Origin: Knoellia sp. S7-12
GTDB taxonomy: Bacteria; Actinomycetota; Actinomycetes; Actinomycetales; Dermatophilaceae
NCBI RefSeq assembly: GCF_040518285.1
Contig: NZ_CP155449.1
Span: 1,426,001-1,490,000 of the forward strand
DNA: 64,000 nt
Direction: 5' to 3'
The notes under the pieces were generated by a model. That model was not told where the DNA came from. It saw only the letters and a program-made list of their open reading frames with translations, and made no database searches. Both the position numbers and the translations under genes were made by a program. Below, piece after piece: positions 29,395 to 37,909 of the stretch (position 1 is the first letter of the stretch; every line of letters starts with the position of its first letter).

Positions 29395-30210
29395 ATGACT
29401 ACTGCAACAGCCACCGCCACGCCCGCACCCGCCGCCACGTCACCGGCCGCGAGTCACTTCTTCAGCGATACCACCGTCCTGCTGCGCCGGTCCCTGCGCC
29501 ACATCGCGCGCAGCCCCGACACGATCATCACGACGCTGATCATGCCGATCATGATGATGCTGCTCTTCGTCTACGTCCTCGGCGGAGCGATCAACACCGG
29601 GACGAAGTCCTACGTCAGTTATCTCCTGCCGGGCATCCTCGTGATCACCATAGCCTCGGGGATCTCCTACACCGCCTTCCGACTCTTCACGGACATGCAG
29701 GGCGGCATCGTCGAGCGGTTCCGGTCGATGCCCATCGCCCGATCGTCGGTGCTGTGGGCCCACGTCCTCACCTCGCTCGTCGCCAACCTCATCTCGTTGG
29801 TCGTCGTCCTGCTCGTCGGGTTGGCGATGGGATTCCGTTCTGGCGCAGGCCCGCTCGCGTGGCTGGCCGTCCTGGGCATCCTCACCCTGCTGACCCTGGC
29901 CCTCACGTGGGTGGCGGTCATTCCGGGACTCAAGGCGAAGACAATCGACGGGGCGAGCGCTTTCGCCTACCCGTTGCTCTTCCTGCCGTTCATCAGCTCG
30001 GCTTTCGTGCCGACGGACAGCATGCCCGGCCCCGTGCGTGCCTTCGCGGAACACCAGCCGATCACGACGATCGTCAACGTCATCCGCAACCTGTTCGCCG
30101 AACAGCCCGTCGGCAACGACATCTGGGTCGCTGTCGCCTGGTGCGTCGGCATCCTCGTGGTCGCCTACGCCGTCGCGGTCCGCGCCTACCGCGGGAGCGT
30201 CGCAGCCTGA
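29395..30210 (+). CDS. ABC-2 type exporter permease (DrrB-like)
   Basis: The 271-residue protein has six hydrophobic segments and the ABC-2 hallmark YLLPGILVITIASG with FSSDF-like FISSAFVPTDSMP before the last helices. It starts ten bases after the ATPase stop, preceded by GAGGAGA, and forms the membrane part of the exporter. A terminator follows. Confidence 0.95.
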   Translation: MTTATATATPAPAATSPAASHFFSDTTVLLRRSLRHIARSPDTIITTLIMPIMMMLLFVYVLGGAINTGTKSYVSYLLPGILVITIASGISYTAFRLFTDMQGGIVERFRSMPIARSSVLWAHVLTSLVANLISLVVVLLVGLAMGFRSGAGPLAWLAVLGILTLLTLALTWVAVIPGLKAKTIDGASAFAYPLLFLPFISSAFVPTDSMPGPVRAFAEHQPITTIVNVIRNLFAEQPVGNDIWVAVAWCVGILVVAYAVAVRAYRGSVAA

Positions 30211-30228
30211 CCCGACCAACGAGAAATT

Positions 30229-30267
30229 GAGCGTATGCCGCACAGCCCAGCTGCGCGGCATACGCTC
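30229..30267 (+). terminator. Terminator after ABC exporter operon
   Basis: GAGCGTATGCCGC (30229-30241) pairs exactly with 30255-30267 over a 13-base loop. It again uses the GTATGCC heptamer. The next gene starts only seven bases later, so the structure may also lie in that gene's leader. Confidence 0.75.
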
Positions 30268-30273
30268 GTCCTC

Positions 30274-30477
30274 ATGGGATATGAGTACAAGGTCGTGCAG
30301 ATCCGTGAAGGCCTCGTCGGCGGCAAGATGTCGGCAGGCAAGCTCGAGTCAGTCCTCAACGAGTGGGCCTCCAAGGGGTGGCAGCTCAAGGCCGTCACCG
30401 CCGTCGAGGTCAAGGGCCGCATCGGCCCGGGTGGCACCGAGGGCGTGCTCGTGACATTCGAGCGAGCGCTCGGCTGA
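30274..30477 (+). CDS. DUF4177 family small protein
   Basis: The 67-residue protein has the DUF4177 pattern: YEYKVVQIRE at the start, then a helix with LESVLNEWASKGWQLKAVT and a final strand VLVTFER. The function is unknown. It directly follows the hairpin terminator of the ABC operon. Confidence 0.88.
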   Translation: MGYEYKVVQIREGLVGGKMSAGKLESVLNEWASKGWQLKAVTAVEVKGRIGPGGTEGVLVTFERALG

Positions 30478-30488
30478 CGCTCTCGGCT

Positions 30489-31184
30489 GTGAGCGGCACG
30501 GTCCTCCTCCTGCCGAGCCCCCTCGTGGGTCCAGCAGCGTATGCCGTTCTGGCGGAGGCGTTCCGGGCTAACGGAAGGTCGGCGACGGTTGCCGCGCTGC
30601 CACGTCAGGTCCGATCCGGCCAGGACGTGATCGACACGTTCAGGCGCGCCGTGGCCGAATACTCACCGGAACTCGTCGTCGCCCACAGCAATGCCGGACT
30701 GGTGGCACCCGCGGTGGCGGACGGCATACCCATCGTGTTCATGGACGCGGCGCTGCCACCATCGTCAGGGGAGTGCGCCATGGCTCCGCCGGCGATGATG
30801 TCGCACCTCGAGGGACTCGCCGATGACGGCGGGCTCCTGCCGCAGTGGACGCTCTGGTGGGATGCGGCAGACGTCGCGCCGCTCTTCCCTGACGAAGCCA
30901 CCCGCCACCGCGTGGAGGCCGACCTCCCAAGACTGCCGTTGGCCTACTTCCGCACGAGCGTGCGTCCGCCCGACTGCTGGGAGAGTGGTCCACGCGCCTA
31001 CCTCGCGTTTGGCGAGACGTATGCCGACGAGCTGGCTGGCGCACGGCGGCTCGGGTGGCCGACCAGTGTTGTCGACGGTGGGCTCCACCTGCACCACCTG
31101 CACGATCCGTCGGGGGTCGCCCGCCTGGTCCTTGACCTCGCCGCCACGCTCGCCGGCGATGCGAGGGCGGGCAGGTCGGTGTGA
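30489..31184 (+). CDS. Alpha/beta hydrolase-like protein
   Basis: The 231-residue protein has the alpha/beta-hydrolase start (TVLLLPSPLVGPAAYAVLAE) and a nucleophile elbow HSNAGLVAP at about 64-72, where Ser is the candidate nucleophile. A late GGLHLHHLHDP supplies a candidate catalytic His. The substrate is unknown. The GTG start lies 11 bases after the DUF4177 gene, so the two are probably co-transcribed. Confidence 0.75.
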   Translation: MSGTVLLLPSPLVGPAAYAVLAEAFRANGRSATVAALPRQVRSGQDVIDTFRRAVAEYSPELVVAHSNAGLVAPAVADGIPIVFMDAALPPSSGECAMAPPAMMSHLEGLADDGGLLPQWTLWWDAADVAPLFPDEATRHRVEADLPRLPLAYFRTSVRPPDCWESGPRAYLAFGETYADELAGARRLGWPTSVVDGGLHLHHLHDPSGVARLVLDLAATLAGDARAGRSV

Positions 31185-31197
31185 CATCCTGCGAGGC

Positions 31198-31977
31198 ATG
31201 AGCACGCCGAGCAGCGCCGGGTGGTACGAGAACCCTGACAACCCAGAAGAACTGCGCTATTTCGACGGCATCCTCTGGACCACGAACACGACCCCGCTGC
31301 GCAAGCGGCCGCACCAAGGGCCCGTCGTCGTCCCACCGACATCGGGACCCCAGCAGCGGCCCGCGGGTTGGGGACCGCAGCCGCACCAGCAGACCGGTCA
31401 CCCTGAGCCGAAGTCCGCATGGCCCGTTCAGTCGGGACTGCCCGGCCAACCTGTCCTTGCGTCCTACGGGCTGCGCGTCGTGGCCTACATCATCGACCTA
31501 CTGATCGTTGGTGCCCTCTCTCTGGTCTTCGGCGGCTGGCTGCTCTGGAAGGCAGTCGAGCCTGCCCTTGACGGTTTCGACAGCGCCATGGCTGCCGGAG
31601 ATGTCGAGGCGATGACTGCCGCGATCTCCGAGACGCGTCTTGGCTACCTGGCTGCGTTCCTCGGTGTCCAGCTCATGCTTTTCCTTGGCTACCAGGTCTT
31701 CTGCCTCATGCGGTGGGCAGCGACGCCGGGCAAGCTGGCCGTCGGCATCAGTGTGCGCCGACTCGACCGTCCCGGACCCCTCGACGCCGACACGGCATTC
31801 AGGCGGGCGGGGTTCCAGGCAGCAGTCCAGGCGCTGGGCAACGTGCCCTACCTCTCGTTGCTCGGCACCATCCTCGTGGTGACGGACCTCGTCTGGCCGC
31901 TGGCGGACGACAAGAACCAGGCCCTGCACGACAAGGTCGCCAAGACCATCGTCATCAAGGGCAAGGTCCAGCGCTGA
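31198..31977 (+). CDS. DUF2510-RDD family membrane protein
   Basis: The 259-residue protein begins with a DUF2510 motif (AGWYENPDNPEELRYFDGIL) and a Pro/Gln-rich linker. A C-terminal RDD domain of three membrane helices follows (LRVVAYIIDLLIVGAL, TPGKLAVGISVRRLD). RDD proteins are putative ion antiporters or transport accessory proteins; the DUF2510-RDD fusion is common in actinobacteria and its function is unknown. Confidence 0.9.
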   Translation: MSTPSSAGWYENPDNPEELRYFDGILWTTNTTPLRKRPHQGPVVVPPTSGPQQRPAGWGPQPHQQTGHPEPKSAWPVQSGLPGQPVLASYGLRVVAYIIDLLIVGALSLVFGGWLLWKAVEPALDGFDSAMAAGDVEAMTAAISETRLGYLAAFLGVQLMLFLGYQVFCLMRWAATPGKLAVGISVRRLDRPGPLDADTAFRRAGFQAAVQALGNVPYLSLLGTILVVTDLVWPLADDKNQALHDKVAKTIVIKGKVQR

Positions 31978-32006
31978 CGTTCCAGTGAAGGAACCCGCGG
32001 TTGCTG

Positions 32007-32795
32007 TCAGCGACGCACGGCGGGGCTGGTCGACTCCCAGATGTACGTCATGGGGCGCAGGACCACGCGGTACTCGCGGGACGCGTTCGTCGTGTAGGTG
32101 TAGCTGTACGTACCGGTGCTCGTGGAATAGACCTCCTTCAGGCCGTTCCACGTGCTGCTTCCCGGGGTGCGCCACTGGATCTGACCACGGGCATCGGACC
32201 ACCCGATGAACTTGCTGCCACCGGCCCAGTAGCGCATCGCGGTGGTGCGCACGGTGACCTTGCTTCCTGACCGCGTCGCGGTGACCCGGCCATAGGAGCC
32301 GTAGCGCACGTCGGTGGAGTAGGGGCCGTATTGGGCGACCTCTTCGAAGTTCGCGTCGAACGCGCCTTCGGGGTTCCATGACCACTTGCCCACGGCGTCG
32401 AAGTCGTACAGCTCCCACGGCTCGCTCGATGAGCCGTCGTACAACATGAAGGTCTGCGTCCCCTGCGTCGGGTGGACTGCTTCCCACGCCGCGAGCTCAA
32501 CATTGGCCTCAGCACAGTTCGGACCCAGCGGCACATTGATCGCGCGGTAGGGGCTGGTGATGGAAGCGCGGGTCGGGACATACATGGAGCAGATCCCTGC
32601 GTTCGAGCTGCTTGACCCGGCTTTGGCGGCACTTGCTGCGTCCAGCGTCCTCTCCGCCTCGTCTGCCTGGGCAGAGCGATTGGCTGCGACCTGACCGGGA
32701 CCCGGCTTGGTGTCGGCGGAGACGCTCGCCGCTGAGATGCCCACACCGCTGGCGGCGATCGCTACGGCGAGTGTGACGTGGAAGGAGCGACGCAT
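32007..32795 (-). CDS. Secreted hypothetical protein
   Basis: The 262-residue product has a signal peptide (MRRSFHVTLAVAIAASGVGI, cleaved near ASVSA). The mature part is rich in Ser, Thr, Tyr and Trp. The C-terminal 90 residues (from about WNGLKEVYSTSTG) resemble the repeated beta-strand units with 'RxxxxGSxxW' spacing seen in secreted actinobacterial proteins. No enzyme motif is visible. It is convergent to the RDD gene and faces fahA's 3' end. Confidence 0.75.
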   Translation of the reverse strand: MRRSFHVTLAVAIAASGVGISAASVSADTKPGPGQVAANRSAQADEAERTLDAASAAKAGSSSSNAGICSMYVPTRASITSPYRAINVPLGPNCAEANVELAAWEAVHPTQGTQTFMLYDGSSSEPWELYDFDAVGKWSWNPEGAFDANFEEVAQYGPYSTDVRYGSYGRVTATRSGSKVTVRTTAMRYWAGGSKFIGWSDARGQIQWRTPGSSTWNGLKEVYSTSTGTYSYTYTTNASREYRVVLRPMTYIWESTSPAVRR

Positions 32796-32885
32796 GGTGG
32801 GACCTCTCGAAAAGGACGGATGAGCCGAGGCGAGACGATACAGATCAAGGTGCCCCTGCGCGCGACGAACGCGCGGAACCTGCTG

Positions 32886-34127
32886 TCAGCTTCCGCGGAT
32901 GGTGCCGGTGCACTCGCCGAGTGAGATCGTCGAGCCGTTGGAGCCCGGCGCCGTCGCGCGCAGGACGACCGTGTCGCCGTCCTCCAGGAAGGTGCGTTCG
33001 GAGCCGTCATCGAGTCGCACCGGCTCCTGACCACCCCACGACAGTTCGAGAAAAGACCCTCGCTCGTCCTTCTCGGGGCCCGAGATGGTGCCGGACCCGA
33101 AGAGGTCACCGTCGCGCAGCGTCGCACCGTTGACGGTCATGTGGGCGATCATCTGAGCGGGCGACCAATACATCGAGCGGTAGGGCGGGCGGGAGATGAC
33201 CGTGCCGTTCCACTCGACCTCATAGGTGATGTCGAGCCCGTATGCCGTGCTCGCACCGTCGTCGGTCGGCTCACCCTGCAGGTAGGGCAGCGGAGTGGGG
33301 TCGGTCTGGCCGGGCAGCGGGACGCGTGCGGCGCGCAGGGCCTCGGTCGTGATGACCCACGGGGCGATGGTCGTCGCGAAGGACTTGCCGAGGAAGGGGC
33401 CCAGCGGGACGTACTCCCACGCCTGCAGATCGCGGGCGCTCCAGTCGTTGAGCAGCACGACACCGAAGAGGTGGTCGTCCGAATCCGCAACGGACACAGG
33501 CGAACCCAGCTCGGTGGCCCCGCCCACGATGAAGCCCAGCTCGGCCTCGATGTCGAGCCGGACGCTCGGTCCGAAGACCGGCGTCGGCTCGGTCGGGGGT
33601 TTGCGCTGACCGCTGGGTCGGGTGATGTCGGTGCCGGAGACGACGACGGTGCCGGAGCGGCCGTGATAGCCGATCGGGAGGTGCTTCCAGTTCGGCGTCA
33701 GGGGCTCCGAGTCCGGGCGGAAGAGCTTGCCCACGTTGGTCGCGTGGTGCTCGCTGGCATAGAAGTCGACGTAGTCAGCCACCGCGATCGGCAGGTGCAT
33801 CGTCACCTCATTGATGGGGATGAGGTGGGGACGCACAGCCTCGGCATGGGCGTCGTTCGTGACGACGTCAATGAGCCACTCGCGGGCAATGGTCCACACG
33901 TCGCGACCCATGGCCAGGAAGTCATTGAGGTTGGGCTGTGCCCAGGCCGGGGCCAGGGCAGGACCGTCGCCGGGATCTCCGCCGAGCGCGGCAACGGCCG
34001 ACGCGTCGAGCACGAAGTCGCCGATCCGCACGCCCACGCGGGGGGCCGAGTCCGCTGTCGAGAAGACGCCGTAGGGGAGGTTGGTGACGCCGAAGGGGTG
34101 GCCGGCCGGCATGTCGATCCAGGTCAT
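32886..34127 (-). CDS. fahA: Fumarylacetoacetase
   Basis: It performs the last step of tyrosine degradation, splitting fumarylacetoacetate to fumarate and acetoacetate. The 413 residues have the FAH N-terminal domain (LPYGVFSTADSAPRVGVRIG) and the FAH catalytic domain with YVDFYASEHHATNVGKLFRP, VRLDIEAELGFIVG and LLNDWSARDLQAWEYVPLGP, including the metal-binding Asp/Glu residues. Length matches the eukaryote-like type I enzyme. It overlaps the upstream gene by four bases, so both are co-transcribed. Confidence 0.97.
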   Translation of the reverse strand: MTWIDMPAGHPFGVTNLPYGVFSTADSAPRVGVRIGDFVLDASAVAALGGDPGDGPALAPAWAQPNLNDFLAMGRDVWTIAREWLIDVVTNDAHAEAVRPHLIPINEVTMHLPIAVADYVDFYASEHHATNVGKLFRPDSEPLTPNWKHLPIGYHGRSGTVVVSGTDITRPSGQRKPPTEPTPVFGPSVRLDIEAELGFIVGGATELGSPVSVADSDDHLFGVVLLNDWSARDLQAWEYVPLGPFLGKSFATTIAPWVITTEALRAARVPLPGQTDPTPLPYLQGEPTDDGASTAYGLDITYEVEWNGTVISRPPYRSMYWSPAQMIAHMTVNGATLRDGDLFGSGTISGPEKDERGSFLELSWGGQEPVRLDDGSERTFLEDGDTVVLRATAPGSNGSTISLGECTGTIRGS

Positions 34128-34996
34128 GAAGAAAGCTCCTGAGGGAGGTCGATGTCGTCGTCGAAGTCGAGGAGATCCAGAGCCTCGAGCTCGCCGATCG
34201 GGTCGGTGACTTCACAGCATCCGTATGCCGTGAAGAGACTCCGCAGACGGCTGACGTCCGCGTCGTCGAGGGATGCGAGTGCGTTGGCGAGCAGGTGTGA
34301 GTCTCGCTGTGCCAGAAGGGCTTCGACGGCGACGAGGGCGCCGTCGTGGGCTGCTGAGTGCACCGCGAGCAGGACATTCAGGAGGCCATGCTGGGGCGCA
34401 CCGTCGTGCTCGGCGCGCACGGCGTGGTGCAGGCCACCGGTGAGTTTGAACGGGACGCCGAGGCGCGCGCAGTCGTGGATGAACGCCGCCAGCTCGGCCT
34501 CGTCGGACCATTCCCAGGTCGGTGTCGCGCCAGTGCGGAACTTCGCCTGGACCATGTGGCCGGCCTCGTCGCCGCCAGCGCGGATGTCGTCGAGGGCCCG
34601 TCGGTGGTCAGCCCCGCGCGGCACCTCGAGCGTGAGGGGCAGCGAACCCACCGCCAGGTCCCGCCAGCCAGGGAACCAACCCAGCTCAGCACCGACGGCG
34701 TTGACGCCCGGCTCGGACTCCAGCTGCTTCAACGCGTCGAGCACGACCGAGGGGTCCACGCCGGGGCGGGCGATCAGCCCGATCTCCAAGGGCCTGTCCG
34801 CAAGCGAGTCGACGTCGGTCGCAAGCTTTCCCACATCGGAAGCCGGGATGAGCAACGGACCGATGAGTCCGGCATACGCCGCTTGGTGGTGGGCGATGTG
34901 GCGCTGCACAGCGACCTCGAGCGGCGCGTTCCCGGGTGGGAAGACGGCAGCATCGTCGATGAGCGCTGCGAACAGGGCGGTGGGCGCCGTTGACAT
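34124..34996 (-). CDS. Unknown protein translationally coupled to fahA
   Basis: The 290-residue protein is not recognised as a known enzyme. It contains LFAALIDDAAVFPPGNAPL near the start, repeated hydrophobic strand-helix units, and HDCARLGVPFKLTGGLHHAVR (about 180-200), which suggest a TIM-barrel-like alpha/beta fold. It is first in an operon with fahA (four-base overlap) and divergent to hmgA, so a role in homogentisate catabolism or its control is likely. ATG at 34996 fits the promoter gap of 70 bases better than an in-frame start at 35038. Confidence 0.75.
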   Translation of the reverse strand: MSTAPTALFAALIDDAAVFPPGNAPLEVAVQRHIAHHQAAYAGLIGPLLIPASDVGKLATDVDSLADRPLEIGLIARPGVDPSVVLDALKQLESEPGVNAVGAELGWFPGWRDLAVGSLPLTLEVPRGADHRRALDDIRAGGDEAGHMVQAKFRTGATPTWEWSDEAELAAFIHDCARLGVPFKLTGGLHHAVRAEHDGAPQHGLLNVLLAVHSAAHDGALVAVEALLAQRDSHLLANALASLDDADVSRLRSLFTAYGCCEVTDPIGELEALDLLDFDDDIDLPQELSS

Positions 34997-35066
34997 GGCC
35001 GACACGCTACTAGGCTGATGAAGCACGAGTTTCGACACGCATTCGACACAACGAGGTGGAGACCAA

Positions 35067-36326
35067 GTGGCGCACTACCAGTCGATGGGCAACATCCCGC
35101 CCAAGCGGCACACGCAGCACCGGCGACCAGCCGGTCGTGGAAAGACCGGCGAGCTCTACTACGAGGAGCTGATGGGGGAGGAGGGCTTCTCGTCCGACTC
35201 GTCCCTGCTCTATCACCGGGGCATCCCGTCGACGATGGTCGATGCGCGGGTGTGGGAGATCGGTGACCTGTCCACGACGCCGAACCACCCGTTGAAGCCT
35301 CTGCACCTGCAGCCACACGCGCTCTTCCCTGACAGCAAGACGATCGCCAGGACCGACGTCGTGACCGGGCGGCGGCTGCTGCTCGGCAACGGTGACGTGC
35401 GGATCTCGTATGCCGTGGCCGGCGCCACGAGCCCGTGGTACCGCAACGGCATCGGCGACGAGTGCGTCTACATCGAGCGCGGCGCGGCCCGGGTCGAGAC
35501 CATTTTCGGCGCGTTCGATGTCGCGCAGGGCGACTACATCGTCATCCCGCGGGCGACGACGCACCGCTGGATCCCCAAGGGGTCGCGCAAGGACCCGTTG
35601 CGGGCCTATGCGATCGAGGGCAACAGTCACATCGCGCCGCCGAAGCGCTACCTCAGCAAGTACGGCCAGCTCCTCGAACACAGCCCCTATTGCGAGCGTG
35701 ACCTGCGGACGCCGCAGGGGCCGCTGCTCGCCGAGGACGTGGGCGAGAAGGAGGGTACGGAGTCCGAGGTCTACATCAAGCACCGTGGCTCGGGACCGGC
35801 GAGCACTGGCGGCATCGTGGGGACGATCCACACGATCCCGTTCCACCCGCTCGATGTCGTCGGTTGGGACGGGTGCCTCTACCCTTACGTCTTCAACGTG
35901 CGTGACTACGAACCCATCACGGGTCGGGTGCACCAGCCGCCGCCCGTGCACCAGGTCTTCGAGGGCTGGAACTTCGTCGTCTGCAACTTCGTGCCGCGCA
36001 AGGTCGACTACCACCCGCTGTCGATCCCGGTGCCCTACTACCACTCCAACGTCGACTCCGACGAGGTCATGTTCTATGTCGAGGGTGACTACGAGGCGCG
36101 CAAGGGTTCGGGCATCGGGCAGGGCTCGATCTCATTGCACCCGGGCGGTCACGCCCACGGTCCGCAGCCGGGCGCCGCAGAGGCGTCGATCGGTGCGGAG
36201 TACTTCGACGAGCTCGCCGTCATGGTCGACACCTTCCGTCCGCTGGACCTCGGCGAGGGCGGGCTGGCCTGCGACGACGGCAAATACCACCTCAGCTGGA
36301 GTGGCGGGAGCGGCGGCCGCCGCTGA
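35067..36326 (+). CDS. hmgA: Homogentisate 1,2-dioxygenase
   Basis: It opens the aromatic ring of homogentisate to maleylacetoacetate with Fe(II). The 419 residues carry the cupin-type core with NVDSDEVMFYVEGDYEARKG, the HPGGHAHGPQPG block and HQVFEGWNFVVCNFVPRKVD, which include the His and Glu iron ligands. The GTG start follows a GGAG. It is divergent to the fahA operon. No maleylacetoacetate isomerase gene is nearby; a glutathione- or mycothiol-dependent enzyme must be elsewhere. Confidence 0.97.
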   Translation: MAHYQSMGNIPPKRHTQHRRPAGRGKTGELYYEELMGEEGFSSDSSLLYHRGIPSTMVDARVWEIGDLSTTPNHPLKPLHLQPHALFPDSKTIARTDVVTGRRLLLGNGDVRISYAVAGATSPWYRNGIGDECVYIERGAARVETIFGAFDVAQGDYIVIPRATTHRWIPKGSRKDPLRAYAIEGNSHIAPPKRYLSKYGQLLEHSPYCERDLRTPQGPLLAEDVGEKEGTESEVYIKHRGSGPASTGGIVGTIHTIPFHPLDVVGWDGCLYPYVFNVRDYEPITGRVHQPPPVHQVFEGWNFVVCNFVPRKVDYHPLSIPVPYYHSNVDSDEVMFYVEGDYEARKGSGIGQGSISLHPGGHAHGPQPGAAEASIGAEYFDELAVMVDTFRPLDLGEGGLACDDGKYHLSWSGGSGGRR

Positions 36327-36651
36327 CCAACCGCCACTGACGCCGCGCCTCGACCCACCCGCACACCAGGGCGTCGAGGGCGGCGTCGCCGGTGGCGGCG
36401 TGCACCAGCCAGACCCGGTCGAGGTCACTGGGGCGCGGTGCACGGTTCTCCCACGTGATCCGGCGCTCGGCCAGCAGGTCGAACATGTCATCGCATAGGT
36501 GTGCCGCGATGACCGTGACCTTGTGCGCGCTCTGGGCGAGGGCATCGACCCTGACGGCGGCCACGAGTCCGCCGCCCACGACGAGGACGTGCCGGTCGGG
36601 CGTGGGGAAGTCGAGCACTCTCACCGTGTCGCGGTGTCTGTCTGCGGCCAT
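36292..36651 (-). CDS. Truncated precorrin-2 dehydrogenase-like (CysG N-terminal) protein
   Basis: The 119-residue protein has the Rossmann start HVLVVGGGLVAAVRVDAL and WENRAPRPSDLDRVWLVHAATGD, which parallels the NAD-binding part of the siroheme synthase encoded at 37910-39133 (VLVAGGGPVAATKAAAL and VDGTWFVVAATGD). It lacks the dimerisation domain and the methyltransferase domain. It may be a degenerate duplicate or a small independent protein. Its last 35 bases are antisense to the end of hmgA. Confidence 0.6.
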   Translation of the reverse strand: MAADRHRDTVRVLDFPTPDRHVLVVGGGLVAAVRVDALAQSAHKVTVIAAHLCDDMFDLLAERRITWENRAPRPSDLDRVWLVHAATGDAALDALVCGWVEARRQWRLVSGGRRSRHSS

Positions 36652-36777
36652 GAGTCATCATGGCGAGGCAGGGTTGCGGTGGGTGTCACGCTGCGTTACG
36701 TCTGGGTTGCGGACCAGCTGTCACGGTGAGAGGAGTGCCGGACAGGTGAGGGCGATCCGACCAATCAGGACGACTGA

Positions 36778-37905
36778 TCACGTGAGGCCGAGGCGGTAGC
36801 CGCGCTTGACGACGGTCTGGACGAGGGTGCGTCCTCCCGCATCGCGGAGGCGCCCGATGGCCACCTCGGCGGCGTGGGGATCGACAGAGTCGCCGGGGAG
36901 CACCCCGAGCACGTCGGCGCGCGAGACGACATCACCCTTGGCCTCGACGAGGAGGCGCAGAACCTCGAGCCCGCTGGGCGACAGGGGCAGGACGTGGCCG
37001 TCGAGCAGAGCCACAGTGCGGCGGACCTGTAGGTGCCCACTGACTGTGGCGACGGCCGAAGACTGCGCCACCTCGTAGTGGTGGACCAGCCGCCGCACCA
37101 GCGCGCCGAGTCGTCCGCGGTCGGGGACGATCGGCTCAATCCCTCTGTCCTGCAGCGGAAGTGCGGTGATGGGCCCGACTGCTGCCGCAACGAGACCCCC
37201 TGAGGCGCAGCGCGCGACGATCCCGTCGGTGACCCCCTCGGCGTCTGCTGCGGCGAGCCAGGCGTGTGCTCCCGGTGCCGACGTGAACACGACCGCGTCG
37301 ATATCGCCCGCAGCGGCGTCGCGCACCGACCCGGCCAGGGCCGCGGGATCCGGCGTGGGACCCCAGCGATAGACGACGAGGCTCGCGACGTCCGCCCCGG
37401 CCGCGGCCAGTTCGGTGTCGAGGCCGTCTGCTCCGGCACCGTGGTGCTGCACCGCGATGCGCAGGCCGGTGACTCCTTCGTCGAGGAGAAGCTCGAGGAT
37501 CTCGGCAGACGTCTCGGACTCGGCCACCCAGTCGGCAGTGAGGCCGGCGGCCTGGATGGCGCCGCGCGCCTTCGGACCGCGGGCGATGATCCGGGCGCGA
37601 CCGAGGATGAGGAGCAACTCGTCGGCGAGTCCAGCCGCATCGGCTGCCTCGATCCAGCCCCGGAGTCCGATGCCGGTGGTCACCACGACGACGTCGGGCG
37701 GCAGCGCGATGAGCTCCTTGGTTGCGACGAGTAGCTCCTCATCGTGCTCGTGCGGGACGATCGTCAGCGCCGGCGCGTGGCGCACGGTTGCACCCCGCCG
37801 AGCCAATGCGGAGGCGAGCTCGCCCGAGCGCCGGTCTGCGGTCACGAGGACGACGCAACCGGTCATGACCTGGCTCAGTGTCGGGGGAGTGCGGGCAGTG
37901 GTCAC
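36778..37905 (-). CDS. nnaR: HemD-like/winged-helix regulator of nitrate assimilation (NnaR type)
   Basis: Residues 1-265 resemble uroporphyrinogen-III synthase (VLVTADRRSGELASALARRG, PDVVVVTTGIGLRGW, VVFTSAPGAHAWL). Residues 290-375 form an OmpR-type winged helix (LSPSGLEVLRLLVEAKGDVV, VKRGYRLGL). This fusion is the architecture of NnaR of Streptomyces and Mycobacterium, which works with GlnR on nitrite reductase genes. It is the last gene of the nirB-nirD-cysG operon. GTG 37905 starts four bases after the cysG stop. Confidence 0.8.
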   Translation of the reverse strand: MTTARTPPTLSQVMTGCVVLVTADRRSGELASALARRGATVRHAPALTIVPHEHDEELLVATKELIALPPDVVVVTTGIGLRGWIEAADAAGLADELLLILGRARIIARGPKARGAIQAAGLTADWVAESETSAEILELLLDEGVTGLRIAVQHHGAGADGLDTELAAAGADVASLVVYRWGPTPDPAALAGSVRDAAAGDIDAVVFTSAPGAHAWLAAADAEGVTDGIVARCASGGLVAAAVGPITALPLQDRGIEPIVPDRGRLGALVRRLVHHYEVAQSSAVATVSGHLQVRRTVALLDGHVLPLSPSGLEVLRLLVEAKGDVVSRADVLGVLPGDSVDPHAAEVAIGRLRDAGGRTLVQTVVKRGYRLGLT

Positions 37906-37909
37906 GCAG

